Positions 45,995 to 55,802 of a stretch of 64,000 nucleotides of DNA are shown one piece after another (within the stretch, counting starts at the first letter, position 1; the number at the start of each line of letters is the position of its first letter). The position numbers and the translations under genes were made by a program. The DNA lies in the NCBI GenBank assembly GCA_903891475.1, contig CAITEP010000030.1, forward strand, positions 45,143 to 109,142, written 5' to 3'. This DNA is from an uncultured Mucilaginibacter sp. (lineage in GTDB: Bacteria; Bacteroidota; Bacteroidia; Sphingobacteriales; Sphingobacteriaceae). Under the pieces are notes generated by a model. It did not search any database. It was not told the DNA's origin and saw nothing but the letters and a program-made list of their open reading frames with translations.

Positions 45995-46786
45995 ATGGAT
46001 TTACAGCTAAAGAATAAAGTGGTTATAGTTACCGGCGGTGCCAAAGGAATAGGTGAGGGCATTGTCAAAGTATTGGCACACGAGGGAGCAATCCCAGTTA
46101 TTATAGGCCGAAATGAAAATGATAACCTCAAAGTTGTAAATGAATTGAAAGCCGTAGGTCAACACGCTTATCAGTTTGTTGCCGAATTAACCAATCCTTC
46201 TGACTGTGAAGCGGTCACACAAAAAGTAATAGCGGAGTTTGGAGTAATTGATGGTTTGGTAAACAATGCTGGAGTTAATGATGGGGTAGGCTTAGAAAAT
46301 GGAGACTATAAAAGTTTTATGGCCTCTCTGCATAAAAACTTGGTGCATTATTACTTGATGGCTCATTTCGCGCTTCCGGCACTCAAATTATCAAAAGGGG
46401 CTATTGTAAATATTTCCTCCAAAACTGCCGATACCGGTCAGGGAAACACCTCGGCTTATGCCGCCTCCAATGGCGGTCGAAACGCCTTGACACGTGAGTG
46501 GGCAGTTGAGCTGCTAAAATATGGCATAAGGGTGAACGCTATTGTTGTTGCTGAGTGTTGGACACCATTGTACGAAAACTGGATTAAAACCTTAACCAAC
46601 CCTCAGGAACGCCTTACCGAAATTGTAGCTAACATTCCGCTAGGTAACCGCATGACCACCGCCGAGGAAATAGCCAATATGGCGGCTTTTCTACTGTCCG
46701 AAAAATCGAGCCATACCACCGGACAGCTTATTTATGTTGATGGCGGTTATGTGCACTTGGATAGGGCATTACCAAAAGGCAATTAA
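45995..46786 (+). CDS. short-chain dehydrogenase, L-fucose dehydrogenase-like, catalytic Lys missing
   Basis: A 263-residue classical SDR: TGGAKGIGEG cofactor turn (13-22), NNAGVND, the catalytic Ser in NISSKTAD and Tyr155 in the YxxxK motif. The motif reads YAASN, so residue 159 is Asn where nearly all SDRs have the catalytic Lys. The context, transporter and C-terminal signature (AECWTPLYENW) match L-fucose-type dehydrogenases. Either this subgroup uses a modified mechanism or the protein is inactive. The gene starts 20 bp after the fucose-type permease. Confidence 0.78.
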   Translation: MDLQLKNKVVIVTGGAKGIGEGIVKVLAHEGAIPVIIGRNENDNLKVVNELKAVGQHAYQFVAELTNPSDCEAVTQKVIAEFGVIDGLVNNAGVNDGVGLENGDYKSFMASLHKNLVHYYLMAHFALPALKLSKGAIVNISSKTADTGQGNTSAYAASNGGRNALTREWAVELLKYGIRVNAIVVAECWTPLYENWIKTLTNPQERLTEIVANIPLGNRMTTAEEIANMAAFLLSEKSSHTTGQLIYVDGGYVHLDRALPKGN

Positions 46787-46806
46787 TACCATTGTTTTAT
46801 TTACTT

Positions 46807-46814
46807 TATCTTTG
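46807..46814 (+). promoter_or_regulatory. -7 element of the DEAD-box helicase gene
   Basis: TATCTTTG is an exact TAnnTTTG match 53 bp before the ATG at 46868, giving a leader of about 48 nt. Confidence 0.5.
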
Positions 46815-46867
46815 CGCATATCCTATAAAATAACCCTATACCGGGTATTTGAACAGGAATTTAAACT

Positions 46868-48166
46868 ATGCTAAAAAAAGCCCTCGAAAACCTGCAAATA
46901 GCTTCTTTGAACGAAATGCAAAATGCCGCGCTTACGGCCGCTAAAAAAGGCGATGTGGTATTGCTATCACCAACAGGCTCGGGCAAAACGCTTGGATTTT
47001 TATTACCCTTATTAGAAATACTAAAACCTGAAACTACAAACGTACAGGCACTTATTTTAGTACCATCGCGCGAGTTGGCTTTGCAAATTGAACAGGTTTT
47101 TAAAACCATGGCTACGGGCTATAAAATAAATTGCTGTTATGGCGGGCATCCGGTAAAAATAGAACGTAATAATTTGTCGCAACCACCAGCGGTATTGGTT
47201 GGCACACCCGGCAGGATTGCCCATCATTTACGCCGACACAGTTTTGATACCGATGGTATTCAAACCTTAATTCTTGATGAATTTGATAAATCTCTGGAGT
47301 TTGGTTTTCAGGTTGATATGGAATTTATTATTAAAAAACTGCCATCAATAAAAAAACGCATACTCACCTCCGCAACACAAATGGATGAAATACCTGCATT
47401 TACAGGTATTAACCGACCAACCCAAGTAAACTTTTTAACCAATACCACCAATATTCCCGATTTAGTTATTAAAACCGTAGCATCTCCGGCAGCTGATAAA
47501 TTGGATACCTTGTTTGCGCTTATTTGTAAAATTGGCAATAAGGCAACTTTGGTATTCTGCAACCATCGCGAAGCGGTTGAAAGGGTGAGCGGTTTACTTT
47601 GGGATAGGGGAGTGGTACATGATGTTTTTCATGGTGGCATGGAGCAGGAAGACAGGGAGCGAGCCTTATTGAAGTTTAGGAATGGCAGTCACCGCTTGCT
47701 CATTACTACCGATTTAGCTTCACGCGGATTGGATATCCCGGAAATAGAAAACATTATTCATTACCAATTACCGCATAATGAGGAAGCCTTTACCCACAGA
47801 AACGGTCGCACCGCACGTATGCACGCAAAGGGTACTGCTTATTTAATACTTTCGCCCGATGAAAAGCTTGCTTATTTAAAGGAATCGGAACCTGAAACGC
47901 TGCCCGAAAAATTAATACTACCCAAACCAACAGAATGGGCTACCTTGTATGTTGCAGCAGGAAAAAAAGATAAAATTAATAAAGTTGACATAGTTGGGCT
48001 AATATTACAAAAAGGCGGTATATTAAAGGATGATTTAGGCTTGATTGAAGTTTTGGATTATTCATCATACGCTGCCATTAAAATCAACCGAATTGAAAGC
48101 GTGGTTGAACTACTGAAAAATGAAAAGATAAAAAACAGGAAGGTTAAAATTCAGATATCTATCTAA
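46868..48166 (+). CDS. DEAD/DEAH-box RNA helicase
   Basis: A 432-residue SF2 helicase. A Q-like motif (LNEMQ) precedes Walker A SPTGSGKT (about 38-45). Motif Ia is PSRELALQ, motif II reads DEFD, motif III SAT and motif VI HRNGRTARM. The DEFD variant in place of DEAD is common in a Bacteroidota group of these proteins. It probably remodels RNA or ribosomes; no substrate can be read from the sequence. There is no long C-terminal RNA-binding tail beyond about residue 350. The DUF1456 gene follows by 48 bp. Confidence 0.9.
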   Translation: MLKKALENLQIASLNEMQNAALTAAKKGDVVLLSPTGSGKTLGFLLPLLEILKPETTNVQALILVPSRELALQIEQVFKTMATGYKINCCYGGHPVKIERNNLSQPPAVLVGTPGRIAHHLRRHSFDTDGIQTLILDEFDKSLEFGFQVDMEFIIKKLPSIKKRILTSATQMDEIPAFTGINRPTQVNFLTNTTNIPDLVIKTVASPAADKLDTLFALICKIGNKATLVFCNHREAVERVSGLLWDRGVVHDVFHGGMEQEDRERALLKFRNGSHRLLITTDLASRGLDIPEIENIIHYQLPHNEEAFTHRNGRTARMHAKGTAYLILSPDEKLAYLKESEPETLPEKLILPKPTEWATLYVAAGKKDKINKVDIVGLILQKGGILKDDLGLIEVLDYSSYAAIKINRIESVVELLKNEKIKNRKVKIQISI

Positions 48167-48214
48167 AAAATTTAGCCCTTAAATTGAATTTAATAACCAT
48201 TTAAATAAAAATAT

Positions 48215-48466
48215 ATGAGTAACAATGATATCATGAAAAAGTTGAGGGTTGCTATGCAGTTTACCGACGATGACATTATTGAAGTTTTAAACTTAGCTAA
48301 TTTCAGAATTACCAAAACAGAGCTGGGAGCCATATTTCGTAAGGAAGACCACCCTAATTTTAAGCCTTGTGGCGACCAAATTTTACGCAATTTTTTGAAC
48401 GGATTGATAATTTATAAGCGCGGTCCAATGCCGGAAAAAAAGAAGCCCGAAAATAATCAAGCCTAA
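48215..48466 (+). CDS. DUF1456 (YehS-type) family protein
   Basis: An 83-residue protein. MSNNDIMKKLRVAMQF and the KKEDHPNF/CGDQILRNFLNGLI segment match one DUF1456 repeat, whereas E. coli YehS has two. The C terminus is a short Lys/Pro/Glu tail. Function is unknown. The helicase-to-DUF1456 arrangement suggests an RNA-related link, but this is only context. The convergent hydroxylase gene ends 14 bp away. Confidence 0.8.
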   Translation: MSNNDIMKKLRVAMQFTDDDIIEVLNLANFRITKTELGAIFRKEDHPNFKPCGDQILRNFLNGLIIYKRGPMPEKKKPENNQA

Positions 48467-48480
48467 AATATAGCATTACC

Positions 48481-49104
48481 CTACTTTCTTTCAGGAAAAT
48501 CTGACCCTAACAATTTATCCCATAATGGTGAACTTACACCATAACCTTTGTTTGGGTTTTGGTAATGATGCAACATATGGTGTTGCTTTATTTTTTTCCA
48601 AAAAGTACCTTTAAAATTAAAGTGATGGATGGCATAATGGCTAATGTCGTAGAATAAATAACCTAATATAAAGCCCGTAAAAAAGGCGAAAATATCTCCT
48701 GTTGGTAACAGCGCTTTAAATAGAAAAAAGAATCCGGTTGCTAGTGGAATACTTAATGAAGGTGGCATCACCAATCTTTTAGCATCACTTGGGTAATCGT
48801 GATGTACACCATGAAAAATAAAGTGCAATCTTAATGCCCAAGGTTTATTGGGCATTAAATGAAAAACAAATCGGTGTAGGGCGTATTCTACAAAAGTCCA
48901 ACAAAACAGTCCGGCAAAAAATAACGTTAAAAACTTGGTGATACTTATTGAATCAACAAAAATTGTTTTATAGACACAGATGGCAATAACCGGTATAAAA
49001 ATAAATAAGGGAACAGTATAGTGGACTTTTGATAAACTTTCTAAGAAATTACTTTTGAACATTCTAACCGATTCCTGCGAATTGGAAACAAAGTTTTTCT
49101 TCAT
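48481..49104 (-). CDS. fatty acid hydroxylase/sterol desaturase family protein (sphingolipid alpha-hydroxylase candidate)
   Basis: A 207-residue membrane enzyme with four helices and the full set of histidine boxes for a di-iron site: HRFVFH, HFIFHGVHHDYP, HYAIHH and HHMLHH. Its small size and spacing match fatty acid 2-hydroxylases that act on N-acyl chains of ceramide. It is on the same strand as, and downstream of, the ceramide genes, separated by 161 bp. 2-Hydroxy fatty acids are common in Sphingobacteriaceae sphingolipids, which supports the inference. Confidence 0.82.
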   Translation of the reverse strand: MKKNFVSNSQESVRMFKSNFLESLSKVHYTVPLFIFIPVIAICVYKTIFVDSISITKFLTLFFAGLFCWTFVEYALHRFVFHLMPNKPWALRLHFIFHGVHHDYPSDAKRLVMPPSLSIPLATGFFFLFKALLPTGDIFAFFTGFILGYLFYDISHYAIHHFNFKGTFWKKIKQHHMLHHYQNPNKGYGVSSPLWDKLLGSDFPERK

Positions 49105-49265
49105 ATCAATTAGGGGTATTTAATTTTATATAATGAAAATAACTTAATTATATGATCAATAACTAAAAGATCTTTTTATAATCATCATTTTACATCATCT
49201 ATTCGTATACAAATTAGGTATTAAATTATGAAAAATAAATGAAGATAAACAATAAATAGCAACAT

Positions 49266-50252
49266 TTATAACCAGTTATTGTTTTTATACCATAAAAGGG
49301 TGTTTTTTACACCATCTTTTAAATTAAACTGTGGATTATAATTCAGTTCTTTATCCGAGCGACTAATATCGCATCCCCAATTTTTAGCGGTTAATTCATT
49401 TACCTTTTCGGGATTCAATGTAGTAGCTTTTTTGGTTAAAGTTCCATAATTACCAATAATATTTGCTATTAATTTTATGATGGGTAAAGGAATGTTAATA
49501 CGTAATGTTTTTATTTCTAGTGTTTCTTTTGCTTGTTTAGCCAAATCCTCCCGATTATAAATAAAACCATCGGTTAAAATGTAAGTACTTTTTTCTGGGG
49601 CGTTAAGGGCTTTTATACTTGCTTGGGCGAGATCGACCACGTAAATAAAACTTAGTTTTTGTGATTGTTTACTTATATATAATTCAAACCCTTTAGCTAT
49701 TTGTTGAAAGAAAATAAATAGATCCCTATCACGTGGCCCGTATACTGCAGTTGGTCTTAATATGGTATAATCAAATTGATTAAATTCCTTCAATAAGGTT
49801 TCGCCTAATAACTTGCTTTTTCCATAAGGCGTAACAGGAGAGGGGATTTTATTTTCAGTAATCAAACCATCCAAAGAATCTAATGGTCCAATTGCAGCCA
49901 AACTACTCATTAAAATAAATTTTTTGAGTACTATTTTACTCTCAATAATTGCGATTGCAATATTTTGAACGAAATGGGCGTTTACCTCATTATATTCATC
50001 TTTTGTAAGTGCTTTGGTAAGTCCCGCTAAATGAATAATATAATCGTAGCTATTTTTTGAAAAATCATCTATCAGAGATTGTTTATCCCATAAAGATGGA
50101 TAGGTGAACTGAATTTTGAACTCTTTCAAGTGAGAAATATCACTTGTCGGCCTAACTGCTGCAAAAACTTCTAACCCATTTTTTATAGCCTCTTCAACAA
50201 CATGATAGCCTACAAAACCACTTGCCCCGGTTATTAAAACTCGGCCATTCAT
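49266..50252 (-). CDS. NAD-dependent epimerase/dehydratase-type reductase, ceramide reductase (CerR) candidate
   Basis: A 328-residue extended SDR: cofactor loop GASGFVGYHVVEEA (about 7-20), the catalytic Tyr-Lys in PYGKSKLLGE and a C-terminal substrate domain. It is co-encoded with serine palmitoyltransferase and a GNAT protein, the same three protein types as the Caulobacter ceramide pathway, where CerR (an epimerase-family protein) reduces the 3-oxo-ceramide. The start overlaps the GNAT stop by 4 bp, so the two are coupled. Ketosphinganine reduction is the alternative role. Confidence 0.75.
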   Translation of the reverse strand: MNGRVLITGASGFVGYHVVEEAIKNGLEVFAAVRPTSDISHLKEFKIQFTYPSLWDKQSLIDDFSKNSYDYIIHLAGLTKALTKDEYNEVNAHFVQNIAIAIIESKIVLKKFILMSSLAAIGPLDSLDGLITENKIPSPVTPYGKSKLLGETLLKEFNQFDYTILRPTAVYGPRDRDLFIFFQQIAKGFELYISKQSQKLSFIYVVDLAQASIKALNAPEKSTYILTDGFIYNREDLAKQAKETLEIKTLRINIPLPIIKLIANIIGNYGTLTKKATTLNPEKVNELTAKNWGCDISRSDKELNYNPQFNLKDGVKNTLLWYKNNNWL

Positions 50253-51367
50253 AAGTCTTTTTCGTAAATTCTATAAGTTTTGTAGGGGTTTCCCTTTATG
50301 GCTAATATGGCTTCGTTTATAAGTTTATTGTTTTCTAAAGTCCAACCGGCTTCGGCATGGGTAAAACCTTTCCTTCTATATTCTTTAATAATTGTGCCGT
50401 ATAAACAAGCTTCTATACCCATTTTACGGTAACTTTCTATTACACCAAGGGCATATATCCGCAAACTTTTAACCTTGCTCTTGTTCATTAAAAGTTTAAA
50501 AATTCCTGTTGGTAGTAGCCTGCCCTTTTTAATCTTAATCAATACTTCGTTTAAATTAGGCAATGCAAGTCCAAAACCCACCAATTTGCCATCTTGCTCA
50601 GCAACCAAAGCAAAATCGGTATCTAAAATTAATTTTAAATCTTTGGCCAAATAATTAAACTCATCATCAGTTAGTGGGATAAAGCCACTGTTTTTATCCC
50701 ATGCAGAATTATAAACTTCCTTCAGTTTCCGAACTTCCTCATTGAAATCTTTTAGGTTTACCTTACGTATAATGATATTATTCCTTTTCAAACGGTTTTG
50801 TAAGGCATCTAACAAATGCACGGATTTATCGTCATAATTATCGCCTTCCCAATGCCATGCAAATAAATCAATTTGTTTTTTAAATAATGCGTTTTCAATT
50901 AATTGGCTGTAATAAGGCGCGTTATATGTCATCATCAAAAATGGCGGACTATCAAAACCCTTCACCAAAAGCCCGCAAGCCTCGTTGGTGGAGAAATTTA
51001 CCGGACCAATAAATTTTTGGTCTACACCTTTTTCTTTAAGCCAGTTGGCAGCACTTTTAAATAATAAATTAGCCACCTCTTGGCTGTTTATGCAATCAAA
51101 AAAACCAAAAAAACCATCGTTTGCTTTATTGAATAAATTATGATTATTATTTAATATAGCGGCAATACGGCCAACAACCTTGTTATCAACAGATGCAATA
51201 AAGGTTTGTAATGATGAATGTTTATGAAATGGATGAGTTGTTAGAAGATCTTTTTGTGCTATAAATAATTCAGGCACGTAATTTGGATCATTTTTATATA
51301 ACTCGTGTGGGAAATCTATAAAAAGTGCTAATTCTTTTTTTGTGCTTACCTGCTTTATTGTTATCAT
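50249..51367 (-). CDS. GNAT-fold acyltransferase, bacterial ceramide synthase (bCerS) candidate
   Basis: A 372-residue protein that I take to be a large GNAT-type acyltransferase (two tandem GNAT-like halves; the second has ALGVIESYRKMGIEACLY, an acyl-CoA-binding motif like R/QxxG). Proteins of this size without a recognised acetyl function, placed with spt and a CerR-type gene, match the bacterial ceramide synthase of Caulobacter, a GNAT-family enzyme that N-acylates 3-oxo-sphinganine. There is a 66-bp gap to spt and a 4-bp overlap with the reductase. The assignment is mainly by context and protein class. Confidence 0.75.
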   Translation of the reverse strand: MITIKQVSTKKELALFIDFPHELYKNDPNYVPELFIAQKDLLTTHPFHKHSSLQTFIASVDNKVVGRIAAILNNNHNLFNKANDGFFGFFDCINSQEVANLLFKSAANWLKEKGVDQKFIGPVNFSTNEACGLLVKGFDSPPFLMMTYNAPYYSQLIENALFKKQIDLFAWHWEGDNYDDKSVHLLDALQNRLKRNNIIIRKVNLKDFNEEVRKLKEVYNSAWDKNSGFIPLTDDEFNYLAKDLKLILDTDFALVAEQDGKLVGFGLALPNLNEVLIKIKKGRLLPTGIFKLLMNKSKVKSLRIYALGVIESYRKMGIEACLYGTIIKEYRRKGFTHAEAGWTLENNKLINEAILAIKGNPYKTYRIYEKDL

Positions 51368-51433
51368 AATTCGGTTTAAATAATTTGTTGCATAAAATTA
51401 CTTTAACGCAACAAATTAATCTGATAAAAAGGG

Positions 51434-52972
<1,539 letters not shown>

Positions 52973-53016
52973 ATATGGGTCGTAGTTTAATATATATTTT
53001 AAACTACAACCCATAT
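52973..53016 (-). terminator. terminator of the aspartate aminotransferase gene
   Basis: An 18-bp stem (52973-52990 with 52999-53016, one C-A mismatch) with an 8-nt loop starts 7 bp after the aspC stop (53023) on the minus strand, followed by GCTTTT. Confidence 0.75.
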
Positions 53017-53022
53017 TATAGC

Positions 53023-54216
53023 TTAGGCTAATTTACCTAGGGCGGCTTTTATTCGTTTTACAGCTTCAATCAATTTATCTTCGGCTGCTGCGTACGATAT
53101 ACGAATTGATTTTTTATCGCCAAAAGAGTCACCACCTACGGTAGCTACATGGGCTTCTTCCAACAAATAAATACTTAATTCATCTGCGTCATGAATCACA
53201 TTTCCATTATAACTTTTTCCGAAGAAAGCAGTTACATCCGGGAAGAAGTAAAATGCACCTTCTGGCAGGTTTACTTTTATTCCGTCAATTTCTTTTAACA
53301 AGTTATATACCAAGTCGCGTCTTTTTCTGAATTGGGCACGCATTTCAAGAACACTCTCTAAGCCACCTTCTAAAGCGGCAACACCTGCTTTTTGAGTAAT
53401 GGAACAAGTACCAGAGGTAATTTGACCTTGCATCTTATCACAAGCATTCGCTATATCTTTATTTGACGCGGTGTAGCCAATCCTCCAACCTGTCATAGCA
53501 AAGGCTTTCGAAAAACCGTTGATAATAATTACACGGTCTTTTATTGATTCAAACTGAGCGATGGATTCATGCTTATCAACAAAATTGATGTGCTCATAAA
53601 TCTCGTCGGATAGGATGTATATCTGCGGGTGTTTTTCAAATATCTTGGCAAGTCCTTCTAATTCGCTTTTGCTGTAAACACTACCGGTAGGGTTACAAGG
53701 CGACGAAAACATGAACAGCTTGGTTTTTGGGGTAATGGCTGCTTCTAATTGGGCAGGGGTAATTTTAAAATCTTGTTCAACCGGAGCTTCAATAAATACA
53801 CTAACACCCTCAGCAAGTTTAACCACTTCCGAGTAAGATACCCAGTAGGGGGTTGGTATAATCACTTCTACGCCTGGATTAACCAAACATAAAACCGCAT
53901 TGGCAATGGCTTGTTTAGCACCTGTTGAAACTACGATTTGACTAAAATCATAATCCAAGTTATTTTCGTTTTTCAGCTTTACAGTTATAGCCTTCCTTAA
54001 ATCAGGATAGCCTGAAACAGGGGTATAATAGGTAAAGTTTTTATCCATGGCCTGTTTGGCAGCTTCCTTTATATGCTCAGGGGTATGAAAATCTGGTTCA
54101 CCAAAGCTTAGGCTGATTACATCAACTCCTTTTGCTGCTAGTTCGCGGCCCATTTTGGCCATTTTTATTGTTGCCGATTCTGACAGGTTGTTAATCCTGT
54201 TACTTAATGTACTCAT
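53023..54216 (-). CDS. aspC: aspartate aminotransferase, class I/II (AspC/AatA type)
   Basis: A 397-residue PLP enzyme that interconverts aspartate and 2-oxoglutarate with oxaloacetate and glutamate. The fold-type-I landmarks are SLSFGEPDFHTPEHI, YTPVSGYPDLRKAI, FSSPCNPTGSVYSK and the Schiff-base Lys in IINGFSKAFAMTGWRIGY. It resembles the prokaryotic Ib/Iγ aminotransferases. Its ATG (54216) directly abuts the first ATG of the CDF frame on the other strand (54217), and a -7 element lies at 54237-54244. Confidence 0.92.
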   Translation of the reverse strand: MSTLSNRINNLSESATIKMAKMGRELAAKGVDVISLSFGEPDFHTPEHIKEAAKQAMDKNFTYYTPVSGYPDLRKAITVKLKNENNLDYDFSQIVVSTGAKQAIANAVLCLVNPGVEVIIPTPYWVSYSEVVKLAEGVSVFIEAPVEQDFKITPAQLEAAITPKTKLFMFSSPCNPTGSVYSKSELEGLAKIFEKHPQIYILSDEIYEHINFVDKHESIAQFESIKDRVIIINGFSKAFAMTGWRIGYTASNKDIANACDKMQGQITSGTCSITQKAGVAALEGGLESVLEMRAQFRKRRDLVYNLLKEIDGIKVNLPEGAFYFFPDVTAFFGKSYNGNVIHDADELSIYLLEEAHVATVGGDSFGDKKSIRISYAAAEDKLIEAVKRIKAALGKLA

Positions 54217-55362
54217 ATGTTATTTTGTAATTGCGGCAAATATATAAAATATGATGATAGGTATAAAGTTTACGTTAACTACAAACCAGATAGATTTAAG
54301 GAGATAAATGATACGCTCGGTACTTATCATGGGCAAATTAATTCTAGTCGCTCTAATATTTTTATAAATTTGCTGCTCAATAAAAAGCGTTTGAAACAGC
54401 AGGAGCGAATAATACTTATAACATTGGTAACCGGCTTTTTGCTGATGGGGGCTAAGTTTGGTGCCTATTTTATTACGGGCTCAAATTTTGTGCTGACTGA
54501 TGCTGCCGAGAGTATTGTAAATGTTTTGGCAAGCTCCTTTGCCTATTTTAGCATTTACTTAGCTGCGCAACCGCGCGACCAAAACCACCCTTACGGGCAT
54601 GGCAAAGTGGAATATTTTTCAGTTTTTATTGAAGGTGTTTTAATTTGTGTCGCGGCGGTAACTGTTATTGTAAAATCAATTTTTGGTATTATTTATCCTA
54701 GCCCTATTAAGGATTTACTTTTAGGTGCCACCATAATAGGTACAACTGGCATAGTTAACGGTGCCTTGGGTTTTTATATGATGCGTAAAGGCAAGGTTTT
54801 TAAATCAATTACCTTAACCGCCGATGGCAAGCATTTAATGGCCGATATGGTTACCAGCATTGGTTTGGTAATTGGATTGCTGCTCATTGAATTTACCAAA
54901 ATTATTTGGCTGGATAGTGTATTAGCTATATTAGTAGCTTTTTATATCATTTACAATGGCTATAAGCTAATAAGGCAATCTGTTTCGGGTTTGATGGATG
55001 AAGCCGACTTTACGGTAGTAAATGAGGTGGTGAGTCTGCTCGACCAAAAAAGACGACCCGAATGGATTGATATCCACAACTTTAGGGCGCAGAAATATGG
55101 CAATGAGTTGCACATTGATTGTCACTTAACCTTACCTAATTACTTCGACTTAAACAAGGTACACGAAGAGGTTAAAATGGTTGATTATTTAATAAATGAA
55201 AGCGTACCTCATACGGAACTTTTTATCCATACCGACCCATGCCTGCCCGATTGTTGCCACTATTGTGGTGTTGAAGATTGTAAAATTAGAACCAGCCCCA
55301 AAACTGAGCACATTAATTGGACACTTGATATAGTAATACGTAATAAAAAACATTTTGAATAA
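54217..55362 (+). CDS. cation diffusion facilitator family exporter
   Basis: A CDF antiporter that exports Zn2+, Fe2+ or related ions. Six helices are visible, with metal-site motifs FVLTDAAESIVN (DxxxD type) and DGKHLMADMVTS (HxxxD), HPYGHGKVEYFS between helices 2 and 3, and a Cys/His-rich C-terminal tail (TDPCLPDCCHYCGVEDC) that probably binds metal. The frame from ATG 54217 adds about 50 residues before helix 1 (YKPDRFKEIND...) that look non-native, and the aspC promoter lies within it; a TTG near 54370 might be the real start. The Nudix gene overlaps its stop by one base. Confidence 0.85.
   Translation: MLFCNCGKYIKYDDRYKVYVNYKPDRFKEINDTLGTYHGQINSSRSNIFINLLLNKKRLKQQERIILITLVTGFLLMGAKFGAYFITGSNFVLTDAAESIVNVLASSFAYFSIYLAAQPRDQNHPYGHGKVEYFSVFIEGVLICVAAVTVIVKSIFGIIYPSPIKDLLLGATIIGTTGIVNGALGFYMMRKGKVFKSITLTADGKHLMADMVTSIGLVIGLLLIEFTKIIWLDSVLAILVAFYIIYNGYKLIRQSVSGLMDEADFTVVNEVVSLLDQKRRPEWIDIHNFRAQKYGNELHIDCHLTLPNYFDLNKVHEEVKMVDYLINESVPHTELFIHTDPCLPDCCHYCGVEDCKIRTSPKTEHINWTLDIVIRNKKHFE
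54237..54244 (-). promoter_or_regulatory. -7 element of aspC
   Basis: TATATTTG on the minus strand matches TAnnTTTG exactly, about 20 bp upstream of the aspC ATG. It lies inside the extended reading frame of the CDF gene, which weakens the case for that gene's most upstream start. Confidence 0.55.
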
Positions 55363-55802
55363 TGCCTAAATTTAATGTACGGGTTTACGGTTTATTGATC
55401 AATGAATGCAACGAGGTTTTAATAAGCGATGAACAGGAATATGGCATGCGTTTCACCAAATTTCCCGGTGGCGGGCTCGAATTGGGCGAGGGGTTAACTG
55501 ACGGCCTTAAACGTGAGTTTGTAGAAGAATGCCAAGTAGAAGTGGAAGTTTTAAGTCATTTTTATACTACGGATTTTTTTGTGGTCTCGGCTTTTAATAA
55601 TTCACAGGTAATAAGTGTGTACTATAAAGTGAAGAACTTGACCCCATTAAACTTAGTAATTAAGCAAAAGATTTTTGATTTTGATGGCGAAGGTGATGTG
55701 CTGCAAGCCTTTAGGTGGGTTAATTTGGAGGATTTAAAAGTGGAGGATTTTACCTTTGAGACCGACCAGCATGTGGTAAAACTTTTATTAAAAAGTTTAT
55801 GA
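55362..55802 (+). CDS. Nudix hydrolase
   Basis: A 146-residue protein with the Nudix box G-x5-E-x7-REFVEEC-QV (about residues 38-60; the usual terminal Gly-U reads QV, a mild variant). The start overlaps the CDF stop, and its own stop overlaps the bioA start by 4 bp, so all three genes are probably translated from one mRNA. The substrate is not predictable. No extra domain is present. Confidence 0.85.
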   Translation: MPKFNVRVYGLLINECNEVLISDEQEYGMRFTKFPGGGLELGEGLTDGLKREFVEECQVEVEVLSHFYTTDFFVVSAFNNSQVISVYYKVKNLTPLNLVIKQKIFDFDGEGDVLQAFRWVNLEDLKVEDFTFETDQHVVKLLLKSL

